From the NCBI RefSeq assembly GCF_030811095.1, contig NZ_JAUSQL010000001.1, positions 620,001 through 684,000 on the forward strand: a DNA stretch of 64,000 bases, written 5' to 3'. Source of the stretch: Trueperella abortisuis. GTDB lineage: Bacteria > Actinomycetota > Actinomycetes > Actinomycetales > Actinomycetaceae. Both the position numbers and the translations under genes were made by a program. Below, in pieces: positions 1 through 9,056 of this stretch; the first letter of the stretch is position 1, and the number at the start of each line of letters is the position of its first letter. Under the pieces are notes generated by a model. That model saw only the letters and a list, made by a program, of their open reading frames with translations. It was not told where the DNA came from and searched no databases.

Positions 1-212
1 ATTGCGGAGACGACGAGGTTGACAACGATCGGGAACACGATGAAAGGCCCGGGGTTGAAACGGAGAAGGCGCATGGCCGCGTCGAGCGTTTCGCCTACCG
101 AAAGCGGGTGCATCGGAATGACGGTGCGCCATGGATCGGTACGCTGGTGGATCAAAGGCTGATCGTCGCCATACTGGCCGTAGAGAGGACCTGGGAAATC
201 GGATGTCGACAT
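1..212 (-). CDS. Membrane protein, N-terminal part (cut by window start)
   Basis: Reading the minus strand from an ATG at 212 gives 70 residues that run off the window. A good ribosome binding site (AGGTGA) lies just before the ATG. After a polar N-terminus the protein shows PLSVGETLDAAMRLLRFNP and then the start of a hydrophobic stretch (PFIVFPIVVNLVVSA). This PLSVGE..D pattern before a first membrane helix resembles a family of actinobacterial multi-spanning proteins often annotated as glycerophosphodiesterase membrane-domain proteins. The role is unknown. It is divergent from mtrA. Family assignment is by motif memory only; the rest of the gene is outside the window. Confidence 0.6.
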   Translation of the reverse strand, partial: MSTSDFPGPLYGQYGDDQPLIHQRTDPWRTVIPMHPLSVGETLDAAMRLLRFNPGPFIVFPIVVNLVVSA

Positions 213-346
213 CGCTTCACCTTTCATGTGCTTACGTAACAAATCTACCCGATCGCTCCGACATATTTTTAGGGTGCCCACCGTCGCGGTAGTTCATATC
301 TCAGCTGATATCATGTCTACAAACACGCCGACAGAGGGTAGAGGCT
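213..346. promoter_or_regulatory. Divergent promoter region between the membrane protein gene and mtrA
   Basis: The 134-base gap must carry promoters for both divergent genes. At 296-311 there is a near-palindrome with 5-base arms (ATATC / GATAT) around a CAGCTG core. It is positioned where a regulator of mtrA could bind, but no regulator can be named from the sequence. Confidence 0.3.
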
Positions 347-1027
347 ATGGCAACGCGCATTCTAGTGGTTGATGACGATCCCGCGATCTCGGAGATGGTG
401 GCGATCCTGCTGGAAACCGAGGGCTACGTCGTGTCAGCATGCGCCCACGGCGATTCCGTCCTACCCCTATTCCGGGCAGAGCACCCGGACCTCATCCTCC
501 TTGACGTCATGCTTCCGGGCATGGACGGCGTGTCGGTGGCTCGCGCGCTGCGCGACGAGTCGGACGTACCGATCATCATGATGAGCGCCAAGACGGACTC
601 GGTGGACGTCATCGCGGGCCTCGAGGCCGGCGCGGACGACTACGTGACCAAGCCCTTCGAAAACTCCGTGCTGCTCGCGCGCGTCAAGGCATGCCTGCGC
701 CGCCAAGAGCCCGAGTCGGAGACGCTGAAGATTGCCGACCTGTCGATCGACCTCAAGGCGCACGAGGTACGCCGTGACGGCAAGCCGCTTCACTTGACCC
801 CGCTCGAGTTTGATTTGCTTTCTGTGCTCGCCCGCAAACCCTTCCAGGTCTTCACCCGTGAGGAGCTCCTCGAACAGGTGTGGGGCTACCGTCACCCCTC
901 GGATACGCGCCTGGTCAACGTCCATATCCAGCGCCTGCGCTCGAAGGTCGAAAAGGACCCGGAGAACCCTGAGGTTGTCCTCACCGTTCGTGGCGTGGGC
1001 TACCGCGCCGGGACCACGAGCCGGTGA
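347..1027 (+). CDS. mtrA: DNA-binding response regulator MtrA
   Basis: OmpR/PhoB-type response regulator of 226 residues. The receiver domain (about 1-120) has the acidic pair DDD at 9-11, the phospho-acceptor Asp53 in LLDVMLPGMD and the conserved Lys102 in VTKPF. The C-terminal winged helix (about 130-226) ends with the typical R-GVGYRAG pattern. It is the partner of MtrB, whose gene starts inside its stop codon. In actinobacteria MtrAB links cell division and envelope state to transcription, and MtrA is usually essential; that role is carried over from the family. The ATG at 347 follows a GAGG-rich ribosome binding site. Confidence 0.95.
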   Translation: MATRILVVDDDPAISEMVAILLETEGYVVSACAHGDSVLPLFRAEHPDLILLDVMLPGMDGVSVARALRDESDVPIIMMSAKTDSVDVIAGLEAGADDYVTKPFENSVLLARVKACLRRQEPESETLKIADLSIDLKAHEVRRDGKPLHLTPLEFDLLSVLARKPFQVFTREELLEQVWGYRHPSDTRLVNVHIQRLRSKVEKDPENPEVVLTVRGVGYRAGTTSR

Positions 1028-2733
1028 GCGCGCAAGTTAGCGAGCGCATCTCCGCATCCGTCCGGCGCCTCGATTACATCCGTGAGCGCTGGTATTCCTC
1101 GCTCAGCCTTCGCGTGGTATCGCTTATCGTGTTGGCAGGAATCGGCGGCATTATCATCATGGGCATGGCGATCTCGAGCCAGGTGCGTTCTTCAGTGTTT
1201 GATAACGCGGTCACGACGAACGTGGAGCAGTTTTCCACCGACGTCCAGCTTGCCCAGGATCGCTTTACCGCTTCGGCTCCGACGGCGGGTCGTTCCCAAG
1301 AGGTGGCCAACCAGTTGGTGTCCTCGATGTATGACCCCTCCCGCGGCCTGCTGGGCGCGGTGCTGATCCGGACGCCGAATCAGGAGGCGTTGCCCACCCA
1401 GATCTTTGAACCGGCTACGGCGTCGGCCACCCAGGTGCGATCGCTGGTCTCGGATGAGCTTCGTCAGATGGTGACGGCGGGTGGGCAGATCGGCTGGCAG
1501 TCGGTGAGCGTCCCCTCCGATAAGCGGTCGATTCCCGGCATCGTGGTGGGCACGACGATCGACATCCGCGGCTCCGGTAGCTACGAGCTGTACGCCGCAT
1601 ACTCCCTAGACAGCCAGCAGTCCCTCATCGACACCACCGTGAAAGTGATGTGGATTTCGATAGCCATCCTCCTCACGATCCTCGGCGCGGTGAGCTGGGG
1701 GGTGACCCGCTGGGTGCTGACCCCGGTGCGGGCGGCATCGCAGGGCGCCCGCCAGCTGGCGGACGGTGAGTTCGACACCCGGATGGAGGTGCGCGGCTCG
1801 GACGAGATCGCGCAGCTGGCGGAGTCCTTTAACCAGATGGCCGAGTCGCTCGAGACGCAGTTTACTCAGATGGAGCGCATTTCCAAGGTGCAAACCGAGT
1901 TCGTCTCGGCCGTGTCCCACGAGCTTCGCTCCCCGGTGACCACTGTCCGCATGGCCGGCCAGCTTATCTACGACCACCGCGAGGAACTGCCGAGCGGGCT
2001 CAAGCGCGCGGCCGAGTTGCAGTACAACCAGCTACTCAACCTCGACGCCACGCTTGCCGACCTGCTCGAAATCTCCCGCTACGACGCCGGCGGCATGACC
2101 CTCGCCACCGAGCCCGCCGACGTCGGCTCGCTCGTTGCGGACGTCATCGAGGCGGCCGATCCGCTCGCCGTCTCCAACGGGGTGAAGGTCACCTACGAGG
2201 CTACGGGCGACACGATGGCCGAGATCGAGCCACGACGCGTTCGGCGAGTCGCCCGTAACCTGCTGGTCAACGCGCTTGAGCATGCGGAGGGCAACCCGGT
2301 CAACGTCGTCGTGGCAGCGAACGACACGGCGGTGGCTGTGCGGGTCCAGGACCACGGGGTGGGGATGTCGCCCGAGCAGATCAGCCACGTCTTCGACCGA
2401 TTCTGGCGGGCCGACTCCTCCCGCGTGCGCAAGTCCGGCGGCACCGGCCTGGGGCTCACGATTGCCCGCGAGGACGCCCAGATCCATGGCGGCACCATCG
2501 AGGTGGCCGGCGAACTAGGTGTGGGGTCCACCTTCCTCTTCACCCTGCCCAAGGTGCCCCACGACAGCTTCGTCGCGCCGCTCGCTCTCGAGGCGCCCCA
2601 GCCGTTGCCGGAGGAAGACGCCCCGGAGGTCCCGGAGCAGACGGCGAATGGCCCGTTCGACGTCGTCGTCGAAGACGATCCCGACGCCGCGGCTGAGCTT
2701 CGCCTGGATGTCAAGAGTCAGGAGGAGTCGTGA
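1024..2733 (+). CDS. mtrB: Sensor histidine kinase MtrB
   Basis: Membrane histidine kinase of 569 residues, started by GTG that overlaps the mtrA stop (GTGA), so translation is coupled. Two membrane helices (about 30-50 and 205-227) flank an extracytoplasmic domain. A HAMP linker follows (about 230-280), then the HisKA box with phospho-acceptor His299 in SAVSHELRSP, and an ATPase domain with N-box Asn416 (RNLLVNALEHA), the DHGVGMS G1 box, the FDRFWR F-box and the GGTGLGL G2 box. An acidic Glu/Pro/Asp-rich tail of about 60 residues follows. Overlaps lpqB by 4 bases. Confidence 0.95.
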   Translation: MSAQVSERISASVRRLDYIRERWYSSLSLRVVSLIVLAGIGGIIIMGMAISSQVRSSVFDNAVTTNVEQFSTDVQLAQDRFTASAPTAGRSQEVANQLVSSMYDPSRGLLGAVLIRTPNQEALPTQIFEPATASATQVRSLVSDELRQMVTAGGQIGWQSVSVPSDKRSIPGIVVGTTIDIRGSGSYELYAAYSLDSQQSLIDTTVKVMWISIAILLTILGAVSWGVTRWVLTPVRAASQGARQLADGEFDTRMEVRGSDEIAQLAESFNQMAESLETQFTQMERISKVQTEFVSAVSHELRSPVTTVRMAGQLIYDHREELPSGLKRAAELQYNQLLNLDATLADLLEISRYDAGGMTLATEPADVGSLVADVIEAADPLAVSNGVKVTYEATGDTMAEIEPRRVRRVARNLLVNALEHAEGNPVNVVVAANDTAVAVRVQDHGVGMSPEQISHVFDRFWRADSSRVRKSGGTGLGLTIAREDAQIHGGTIEVAGELGVGSTFLFTLPKVPHDSFVAPLALEAPQPLPEEDAPEVPEQTANGPFDVVVEDDPDAAAELRLDVKSQEES

Positions 2734-4397
2734 AGAAGCTGGCGATCGTCCTCGTGATGCTCGTCTTGGCGGGCTGTGCCAGCCTGCCAACCTCGGGCGC
2801 GCCGCAGCAAGTTGAGCGACCCTCCAACGCCAGCGGCGCCGTGGTGCTCGACCCGCAGGGGCCCACGCCGGGATCGACGCCGGAGGCACTCGTGTCGGAC
2901 TTCTTGCGGGCCGCGGCCGCGGGCCTGTCCGGCGACTTCTCGGTGGCCCGCCAGTTCCTCACCCCCGAGGCCGCAGCGCGCTGGAATCCGAGCACCGAGG
3001 TCCGCATCTACCAGGACGCCCAGAATCCGTCGATCTCCTCCACCCGCACGGGAGCGATCCGGGTCAGCGCCGCGGCGCTCGCCACTTTGGACGAAAACGG
3101 GCGTTACACCGAGGCCGCGCCGGACGCCATCCTCAACTCCGAATTCTCCCTCACGCGTGACGCGAAGGGAGAGTGGCGCATCGCCGTCCTCGACCAGGGC
3201 GTGGTGGTGCCCAGTTCGGTCTTCGCTTCCCTGTACAGCGAGACGACCATCTACTTCCTTACCCCGGACCGCGGCGCCCTCGTCCCCGAGGCCCGCTGGT
3301 ACCTGACCGCCACCCAGGCCACGAGCGCGGTCCAGGCGCTCCTGCAGGGACCGTCGTCGTGGCTCTCGCCGGCCGCACACTCGGCCATCCCCTCCGAGGC
3401 GAGCCTCACCCAGCGCGGCGTTCGCGTCACCGACGGCGTGGCACAGGTCGACCTGAGCTCCGAGGTCGCCTCCATGGCGGCGTCGGACATGATGGCCATG
3501 GAGGCGCAGATCTCCGGGACGCTCCTCAACCTTCCCGGTATCCAGGACGTCAAGCTGACCTCGGGAGGCGCCGAGCTTGAGTTCCCCTCCAAGATCGACC
3601 TCAGCCCCTACCCTTACGCCACCTACACACTCGCCGGCCTAGCAAACGGTTCACCCGCCACCGTCAGTGGCGGCGAGGTGAGCGTGGAGGGCTCCGGCGG
3701 AAGCCTCGGGCTCACGATGCTCGCCACCTCCTACAACGAGCCCGTCACCAGGGGCGCCGCGCTCGGCAACGGCGGGAAGGGCCTGTACTCCGTCTTCTTC
3801 GACGGTTCGGCGCCGGTGCAGATCGCCAGCGGGAACAAGCTGGTGGGGCCCTCGATCGATTCACGCGGCTGGGTGTGGTCCGGCGAGGCGGCCTCGAAGG
3901 GCGAGCTGATCGCGGTCGACCTTGCCTCGGGGGACTCGAAACGTCTCTCCGTGCCCTACCTGCAGGGGCTCAATGTTCGCAGCCTGGCCGTCTCGCGTGA
4001 GGGTTCACGGATGGCGATCGTCACCGACCAAAAGGGTGAGGTTCAGCTGAACGCAGTTTCCATCCTGCGCGACGCCAGCGGCACCCCCATCGAGATCGGC
4101 GCGCCGGTGCGCTTCGGACAGTCGCTCGTGGATATCACGGACGTGGCGTGGGTCAGCGAGGTGCGCCTCGCAGCAGTGGGGCGGCAGTCGACGTCGTCAA
4201 CCAGCTCCATCCACGTGGTCGGCATTGGCACCCCGACGACGTCGCTCGCGGCCGTCGACAACGTGGTGAACCTGACGGCCGGGCGCGGCACTGACACGAT
4301 CGTCATACAGGACGACACGAATCGGCTGTTCTCCTACGACGGCGCGGGCTGGCGGCTCATCGCCGAGGGGGTTGCTTCCCCCGCGCTCCCGGGCTGA
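2730..4397 (+). CDS. lpqB: Lipoprotein LpqB
   Basis: Predicted lipoprotein of 555 residues: short signal peptide with lipobox LAGC, lipid-modified Cys at residue 16. The middle carries a GerMN-type domain (about 180-280, around the DGVAQVDLSSEV region) and the C-terminal half is the beta-propeller region typical of LpqB. In the known family LpqB sits outside the membrane and modulates MtrB. The GTG start overlaps the mtrB stop by 4 bases, keeping the mtrA-mtrB-lpqB order found across actinobacteria. Confidence 0.92.
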   Translation: MKKLAIVLVMLVLAGCASLPTSGAPQQVERPSNASGAVVLDPQGPTPGSTPEALVSDFLRAAAAGLSGDFSVARQFLTPEAAARWNPSTEVRIYQDAQNPSISSTRTGAIRVSAAALATLDENGRYTEAAPDAILNSEFSLTRDAKGEWRIAVLDQGVVVPSSVFASLYSETTIYFLTPDRGALVPEARWYLTATQATSAVQALLQGPSSWLSPAAHSAIPSEASLTQRGVRVTDGVAQVDLSSEVASMAASDMMAMEAQISGTLLNLPGIQDVKLTSGGAELEFPSKIDLSPYPYATYTLAGLANGSPATVSGGEVSVEGSGGSLGLTMLATSYNEPVTRGAALGNGGKGLYSVFFDGSAPVQIASGNKLVGPSIDSRGWVWSGEAASKGELIAVDLASGDSKRLSVPYLQGLNVRSLAVSREGSRMAIVTDQKGEVQLNAVSILRDASGTPIEIGAPVRFGQSLVDITDVAWVSEVRLAAVGRQSTSSTSSIHVVGIGTPTTSLAAVDNVVNLTAGRGTDTIVIQDDTNRLFSYDGAGWRLIAEGVASPALPG

Positions 4398-4524
4398 CCC
4401 TGGGTGGCGCCGGGTTGCTGGCGGGTAGGGGCCGGACGCTCATCGGCGCACCACGCGAGACCGGCGGACTCAATAACAACCCACACACTCAACTAGGAAG
4501 AGCCAGTTTTCCACAGTCCGCCTT

Positions 4525-4546
4525 GCGGGGTCGCGACCCCGCTTTT
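4525..4546 (+). terminator. Intrinsic terminator after lpqB
   Basis: GCGGGGT / ACCCCGC arms (7 bp) around CGCG, followed directly by TTTT. It closes the mtrA-mtrB-lpqB transcript 130 bases after lpqB and about 50 bases before comF. Confidence 0.75.
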
Positions 4547-4594
4547 GCGTCGCGCCGGGGACAGTGGCAGGCGGCGCCGGGGCAGAATGGGGCC

Positions 4595-5326
4595 ATGCAA
4601 CGGCTAGAAGAACAATGGAACGAATTCCTCGACCTGCTCTACCCGCGCTGGTGTGCCGGCTGTGGGCAGTGGGACGAAGACCTGTGCCCGCGCTGCCGCG
4701 CGGAGTTTTCCGGGTGGGAAGACGTGACGGAGCACCTGCCCTACCTCAGCCGCGCAGGCGAGGAGCACGCCGAATTCCCGGTCTTTGCGCTCGCGAGCTA
4801 CACGGGCGCGGCGGCGGGTGCGATCGTGGCGTGGAAGAACATGGCCGATCGCCGAATGGACCGTGCCTTTAGCGAGGTGGTTCGAGCCCATCCACCGCCC
4901 GAGCTGGCCGCCACGCTGGTCGTGCCCGCGCCCTCTGTGCGGCACCGCGCCCGCCAGGGCCGATTCGTGGCAGGAGTGATTGCGCGGGCGGTGGCGCAGA
5001 TGTACGGCGTCGAGGTGGCAAACGTGCTGCGGCGTCGCCGGGAGCCGCGCGGGCTGGGGGACCTTTGGCCTGGCGTTCGTGGGCGTGCCTCGCTGCGCGC
5101 CCGCGGGGCCAAATCCCGCGCGATCACGGCCGTGACGGCGAACCTGGAGGGCGCGGACGTGATCCTGGTCGACGACGTCGTGACCACCGGCGCCACGCTG
5201 GCGGGGGCTTCGCGCGCAGTGAAATCGCGTTCAGGCACGGTACGCGGCGCTTTCGTGCTCGCGGCGGCAAAAGATCCCCGCGATTTACGTGCAAGAGGTC
5301 ACACCGAGCCCTTTCGGGCCGTATAA
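4595..5326 (+). CDS. ComF-family phosphoribosyltransferase-like protein
   Basis: A 243-residue protein with the ComF layout: an N-terminal zinc ribbon (CAGCGQW and CPRC, about residues 20-40) and a C-terminal phosphoribosyltransferase fold with the PRPP-loop-like segment VILVDDVVTTGATL (about 190-205). ComF proteins act in DNA uptake in competent species, but in actinobacteria the role is unproven. The chosen ATG at 4595 is the last one before the conserved zinc ribbon; upstream in-frame sequence crosses the terminator and is unlikely to be coding. The ribosome binding site is weak. Confidence 0.85.
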   Translation: MQRLEEQWNEFLDLLYPRWCAGCGQWDEDLCPRCRAEFSGWEDVTEHLPYLSRAGEEHAEFPVFALASYTGAAAGAIVAWKNMADRRMDRAFSEVVRAHPPPELAATLVVPAPSVRHRARQGRFVAGVIARAVAQMYGVEVANVLRRRREPRGLGDLWPGVRGRASLRARGAKSRAITAVTANLEGADVILVDDVVTTGATLAGASRAVKSRSGTVRGAFVLAAAKDPRDLRARGHTEPFRAV

Positions 5327-5327
5327 T
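5322..5327 (+). promoter_or_regulatory. Probable -10 box for hpf
   Basis: A perfect TATAAT overlaps the comF stop codon. No good -35 is seen at 16-19 bases upstream. If used, the hpf transcript has a leader of about 115 bases that includes a small hairpin with GGCGA/TCGCC arms near 5375-5390. Confidence 0.4.
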
Positions 5328-5451
5328 AAGTACATCCAGTTTCTTTACGTGAACAGGAGAAATATCAGGAAAGGAGGCGAGGCAGTCGCCTGCAGAGGCA
5401 GGCATGGTTTCTGGGTCATTCCCACTTTCGAAAACGGCCAAGGAGGTCATC

Positions 5452-6108
5452 ATGGAAATCGTCGTCACCGGTAGAAACACCGAGGTGCAGAGTAGGTTCC
5501 GCGCGCATGTGGAGGAAAAGCTCGCGAAGATCGAGCAGTACGCTCCCTACGCGCAGCGCGTCGAGGTGGAGGTCACGCACGAATCGAACCCGTCCCAGGT
5601 GGAGACATCCGAGCGGATTGAGATCACCGTTCGGGATAAAGGACCGGTGGTCCGCGCTGAAGCCTCGGCATCCGACCGTTTCGGAGCTCTTGACTTGGCG
5701 GCACAGAAGCTCTTCGAGCGGTTGCGCCGCCGGCACGAAAAGAAGAAGAACCGCCGCAAGGGCGAGCGTCGCGACGAAGTCGTCCGCGACCTGCCGGTGG
5801 ACGAACTGCTGGCCAAGCCAGCGAAGGAGGAGCCTGCTGAGCCCACGCACCCCAGCTCGGTGGGCGAGGCAGTCGAAAGCCAGCTCGGTGATTCGCCCGC
5901 TGTCGTGCGCCAGAAGCTGTATGAGGCCAAGCCCATGTCGGTGGAGCAGGCCATTGATGAAATGGAGCTCGTGGGTCACCCCTTCTACCTCTTCATTGAC
6001 GAAGAGACGAAGCAGCCTTGCGCGGCTTACCGCCGTCGTGGCTGGACCTACGGCGTGATCAGGCTCAATGCCACCACCGGCGAATACGGTCCGGCAGCCG
6101 ACGCCTAG
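5452..6108 (+). CDS. hpf: Long-form ribosome hibernation promoting factor
   Basis: A 218-residue protein. Residues 1-100 form the HPF/YfiA ribosome-binding domain (MEIVVTGRN start, basic RLRRRHEKKKNRR segment), followed by an acidic linker and the C-terminal dimerisation domain (about 160-218, with PMSVEQAIDEMELVGHPF and the YRRRGWTYGVIRL end). Long HPF binds 70S ribosomes in stationary phase and pairs them as inactive 100S particles. The ATG at 5452 has an excellent AAGGAGG site; an in-frame ATG 48 bases upstream is not needed. Confidence 0.93.
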   Translation: MEIVVTGRNTEVQSRFRAHVEEKLAKIEQYAPYAQRVEVEVTHESNPSQVETSERIEITVRDKGPVVRAEASASDRFGALDLAAQKLFERLRRRHEKKKNRRKGERRDEVVRDLPVDELLAKPAKEEPAEPTHPSSVGEAVESQLGDSPAVVRQKLYEAKPMSVEQAIDEMELVGHPFYLFIDEETKQPCAAYRRRGWTYGVIRLNATTGEYGPAADA

Positions 6109-6120
6109 AGTGCGAATACT

Positions 6121-6160
6121 GAGGGGCGGGTGACGATTACGTCACCCGCCCCTCTCTTAC
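6121..6160 (+). terminator. Strong terminator after hpf
   Basis: A 15-bp perfect stem (6121-6135 with 6140-6154) and an ATTA loop, followed by TCTTACT. Very GC rich at the base. Confidence 0.85.
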
Positions 6161-6241
6161 TCTAGGAACGTAGCGTCGAACAATTAGGATGGAGGGCGTT
6201 TAGGCCGGAACATCCGGCGTCGGAATCGAGAAGGGGAAAGT

Positions 6242-7627
<1,386 letters not shown>

Positions 7628-7682
7628 GCGGCAACCCGTACTAGGCGGCTGGGCCTACTGGGCAAAGCGGCGACCCGCGTCC

Positions 7683-8177
7683 TTAGCGGAAGTTGACGAA
7701 CTGGAGGGCGACGTCGAAGGAGCCGGCCTTGAGCAGGGCAATGGTCGCCTGCAGGTCGTCGCGCGACTTGGAGGTCACCCGCACCTCGTCGCCCTGGATC
7801 TGGGCTTTGACGGACTTAGGGCCCTCGTCGCGGATCAGCTTGGTGATCTTCTTCGCGTTCTCCTGGCTGATGCCCTCTTTGAGTGAGCCGGACAGGTGGA
7901 AGAGCTTGCCGGATAGCTTGGGTTCGCCGTCGCCGAAGTCCACCTGCTTCAGGGATAGTCCGCGGCGGATGAGCTTGGTCTGGAGCACGTCGAGGATGGC
8001 GAGCACACGCTCGGCGGTGTTGGCTGTGAGCGTGATGACATCGCCCTTGAGCGTGATGTCGGCGTCGACGTTGCGGAAGTCGTAACGCTGGCTGACCTCT
8101 TTGGCGGTCTGGTTGACGGCGTTGTCGACCTCTTGGGCGTCGTAGCGGCTGACGACGTCGAACGAAGAGTTGGCCAC
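7683..8177 (-). CDS. YajQ-family nucleotide-binding protein
   Basis: A 164-residue protein with the two ferredoxin-like halves of the YajQ/DUF520 family: [10 protein letters not shown] at the N-terminus, [11 protein letters not shown] in the middle and FVNFR at the very end. Family members bind nucleotides, and some bind cyclic di-GMP. The GTG at 8177 has a clean AGGAGG site at the right distance, so a longer reading frame from 8204 is not used. Convergent with the fprA-like gene. Confidence 0.93.
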   Translation of the reverse strand: MANSSFDVVSRYDAQEVDNAVNQTAKEVSQRYDFRNVDADITLKGDVITLTANTAERVLAILDVLQTKLIRRGLSLKQVDFGDGEPKLSGKLFHLSGSLKEGISQENAKKITKLIRDEGPKSVKAQIQGDEVRVTSKSRDDLQATIALLKAGSFDVALQFVNFR

Positions 8178-8273
8178 GGTTCCTCCTAGTAGCTGGGTGG
8201 TCACTGACTACCCATCACTGTAGCCCCTTGCGCTAAGTGTGACCATGACTGCAGTTGGGAGTGCCGTTCTGGT

Positions 8274-8304
8274 TTGACAGTGCGCGGGGGAGAACTGCTA
8301 GTCT
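8274..8304 (+). promoter_or_regulatory. Promoter of the tRNA cluster
   Basis: A perfect -35 TTGACA (8274-8279) and a TAnnnT-type -10 TAGTCT (8299-8304), 19 bases apart, lie about 28 bases before tRNA-Tyr. The spacing is long but the position fits a stable-RNA promoter. Confidence 0.6.
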
Positions 8305-8331
8305 CTTTGCCGTGCGCATCTTCAGCGCAAC

Positions 8332-8412
8332 GGCGGGTTGACCGAGCGGCCAATGGTATCTGACTGTAAATCAGACGCGAAAGCTACGGGGGTTCGAATC
8401 CCTCACCCGCCA
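8332..8412 (+). tRNA. tRNA-Tyr (GTA)
   Basis: Acceptor GGCGGGT pairs with ACCCGCC. The anticodon loop CTGTAAA carries GTA at 8366-8368. A 12-base variable region suits a class II tRNA, and the T-loop is TTCGAAT. The discriminator is A, and a full CCA is not encoded. Confidence 0.95.
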
Positions 8413-8497
8413 CAGTTCGAAAGAACAGCGGTTATGGCGAGGGCCACGTCCGCGAAGTTGGATGGCGTCCCATCAGGTTGGTACGCTATCCGAGGTT

Positions 8498-8573
8498 GCC
8501 CCGATAGCTCAGTCGGCAGAGCGTCTCCATGGTAAGGAGAAGGTCAAGGGTTCGATTCCCTTTCGGGGCTCCA
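8498..8573 (+). tRNA. tRNA-Thr (GGT)
   Basis: Acceptor GCCCCGA pairs with TCGGGGC. The anticodon loop ATGGTAA gives GGT. The discriminator is T, and the 3' CCA is encoded at 8571-8573. Second gene of the tRNA cluster. Confidence 0.95.
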
Positions 8574-8600
8574 TTCATTCTCGTTCGCGGGGATGGACGA

Positions 8601-8674
8601 GGCGAGGTAGCTCAGTTGGTCAGAGCGCACGACTCATAATCGTGAGGTCGCGGGTTCAAACCCCGCCCTCGCTA
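8601..8674 (+). tRNA. tRNA-Met (CAT), elongator type
   Basis: Acceptor GGCGAGG pairs with CCTCGCT (first pair G-T). The anticodon loop CTCATAA gives CAT. It lacks the C1-A72 mismatch and the three G-C pairs of an initiator, so it is read as elongator Met. CCA is not encoded. Confidence 0.93.
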
Positions 8675-8747
8675 CGACCGGTGCGGCATCCGCCGTATCG
8701 TAGAACGACGAAGCACCCGCTTCACAAGCCGAACGTGAGGAAAAATA

Positions 8748-8918
8748 GTGGCTAGTAAGTCTGCAGACGTTCGCCCCAAGATCACCCTCGCATGCGAGGT
8801 TTGCAAGGAGCGCAACTACATTACGAAGAAGAACCGTCGCAACACGCCGGACCGCCTGGAGATGAAGAAGTACTGCCCCAGGTGCAACGCGTCGACCACC
8901 CACCGCGAGACCCGCTAG
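8748..8918 (+). CDS. rpmG: 50S ribosomal protein L33
   Basis: A 56-residue protein beginning at GTG 8748 after GTGAGGAAAAAT. It contains two CxxC pairs (CEVC and CPRC), so it is the zinc-binding C+ form of L33. It follows tRNA-Met by about 75 bases, a common actinobacterial arrangement where tRNAs and rpmG share a transcript. The C+ type, like the zinc-binding S14 and L36 also found here, makes the ribosome a zinc store; a C- paralogue may exist elsewhere. Confidence 0.95.
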   Translation: MASKSADVRPKITLACEVCKERNYITKKNRRNTPDRLEMKKYCPRCNASTTHRETR

Positions 8919-8936
8919 GGTAGTCCTCTTCCACGG

Positions 8937-8965
8937 CCTCCGCCTCAAGCGGGGGTCTTTTTTTT
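8937..8965 (+). terminator. Terminator after rpmG
   Basis: CCTCCGC (8937-8943) pairs with GCGGGGG (8949-8955) around CTCAA, followed by TCTTTTTTTT. Textbook intrinsic terminator. Confidence 0.9.
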
Positions 8966-8979
8966 GCCCGCCTGGCCGG

Positions 8980-9025
8980 GGATCGCCGCGATGGTTAAAG
9001 AAACTGGACGATTTCGCGGCGATCC
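8980..9025. repeat. 12-bp perfect inverted repeat
   Basis: Arms at 8980-8991 (GGATCGCCGCGA) and 9014-9025 (its exact complement) with a 22-base spacer. It lies between the rpmG terminator and the insertion sequence. It has no T-run, so it does not look like a normal terminator; its role is unknown. Confidence 0.7.
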
Positions 9026-9048
9026 TCTTACATGAGGAGATCGGCCCA

Positions 9049-9056
9049 GAAACGTC
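9049..9056. repeat. Target site duplication, left copy
   Basis: GAAACGTC, identical to 10389-10396 on the other side of the insertion sequence. Confidence 0.85.

Noticed and set aside
4507..4515. TTTTCCACA, one mismatch from a DnaA box
   Set aside because: A single near-match with no neighbours and no dnaA/dnaN nearby; not evidence for an origin.
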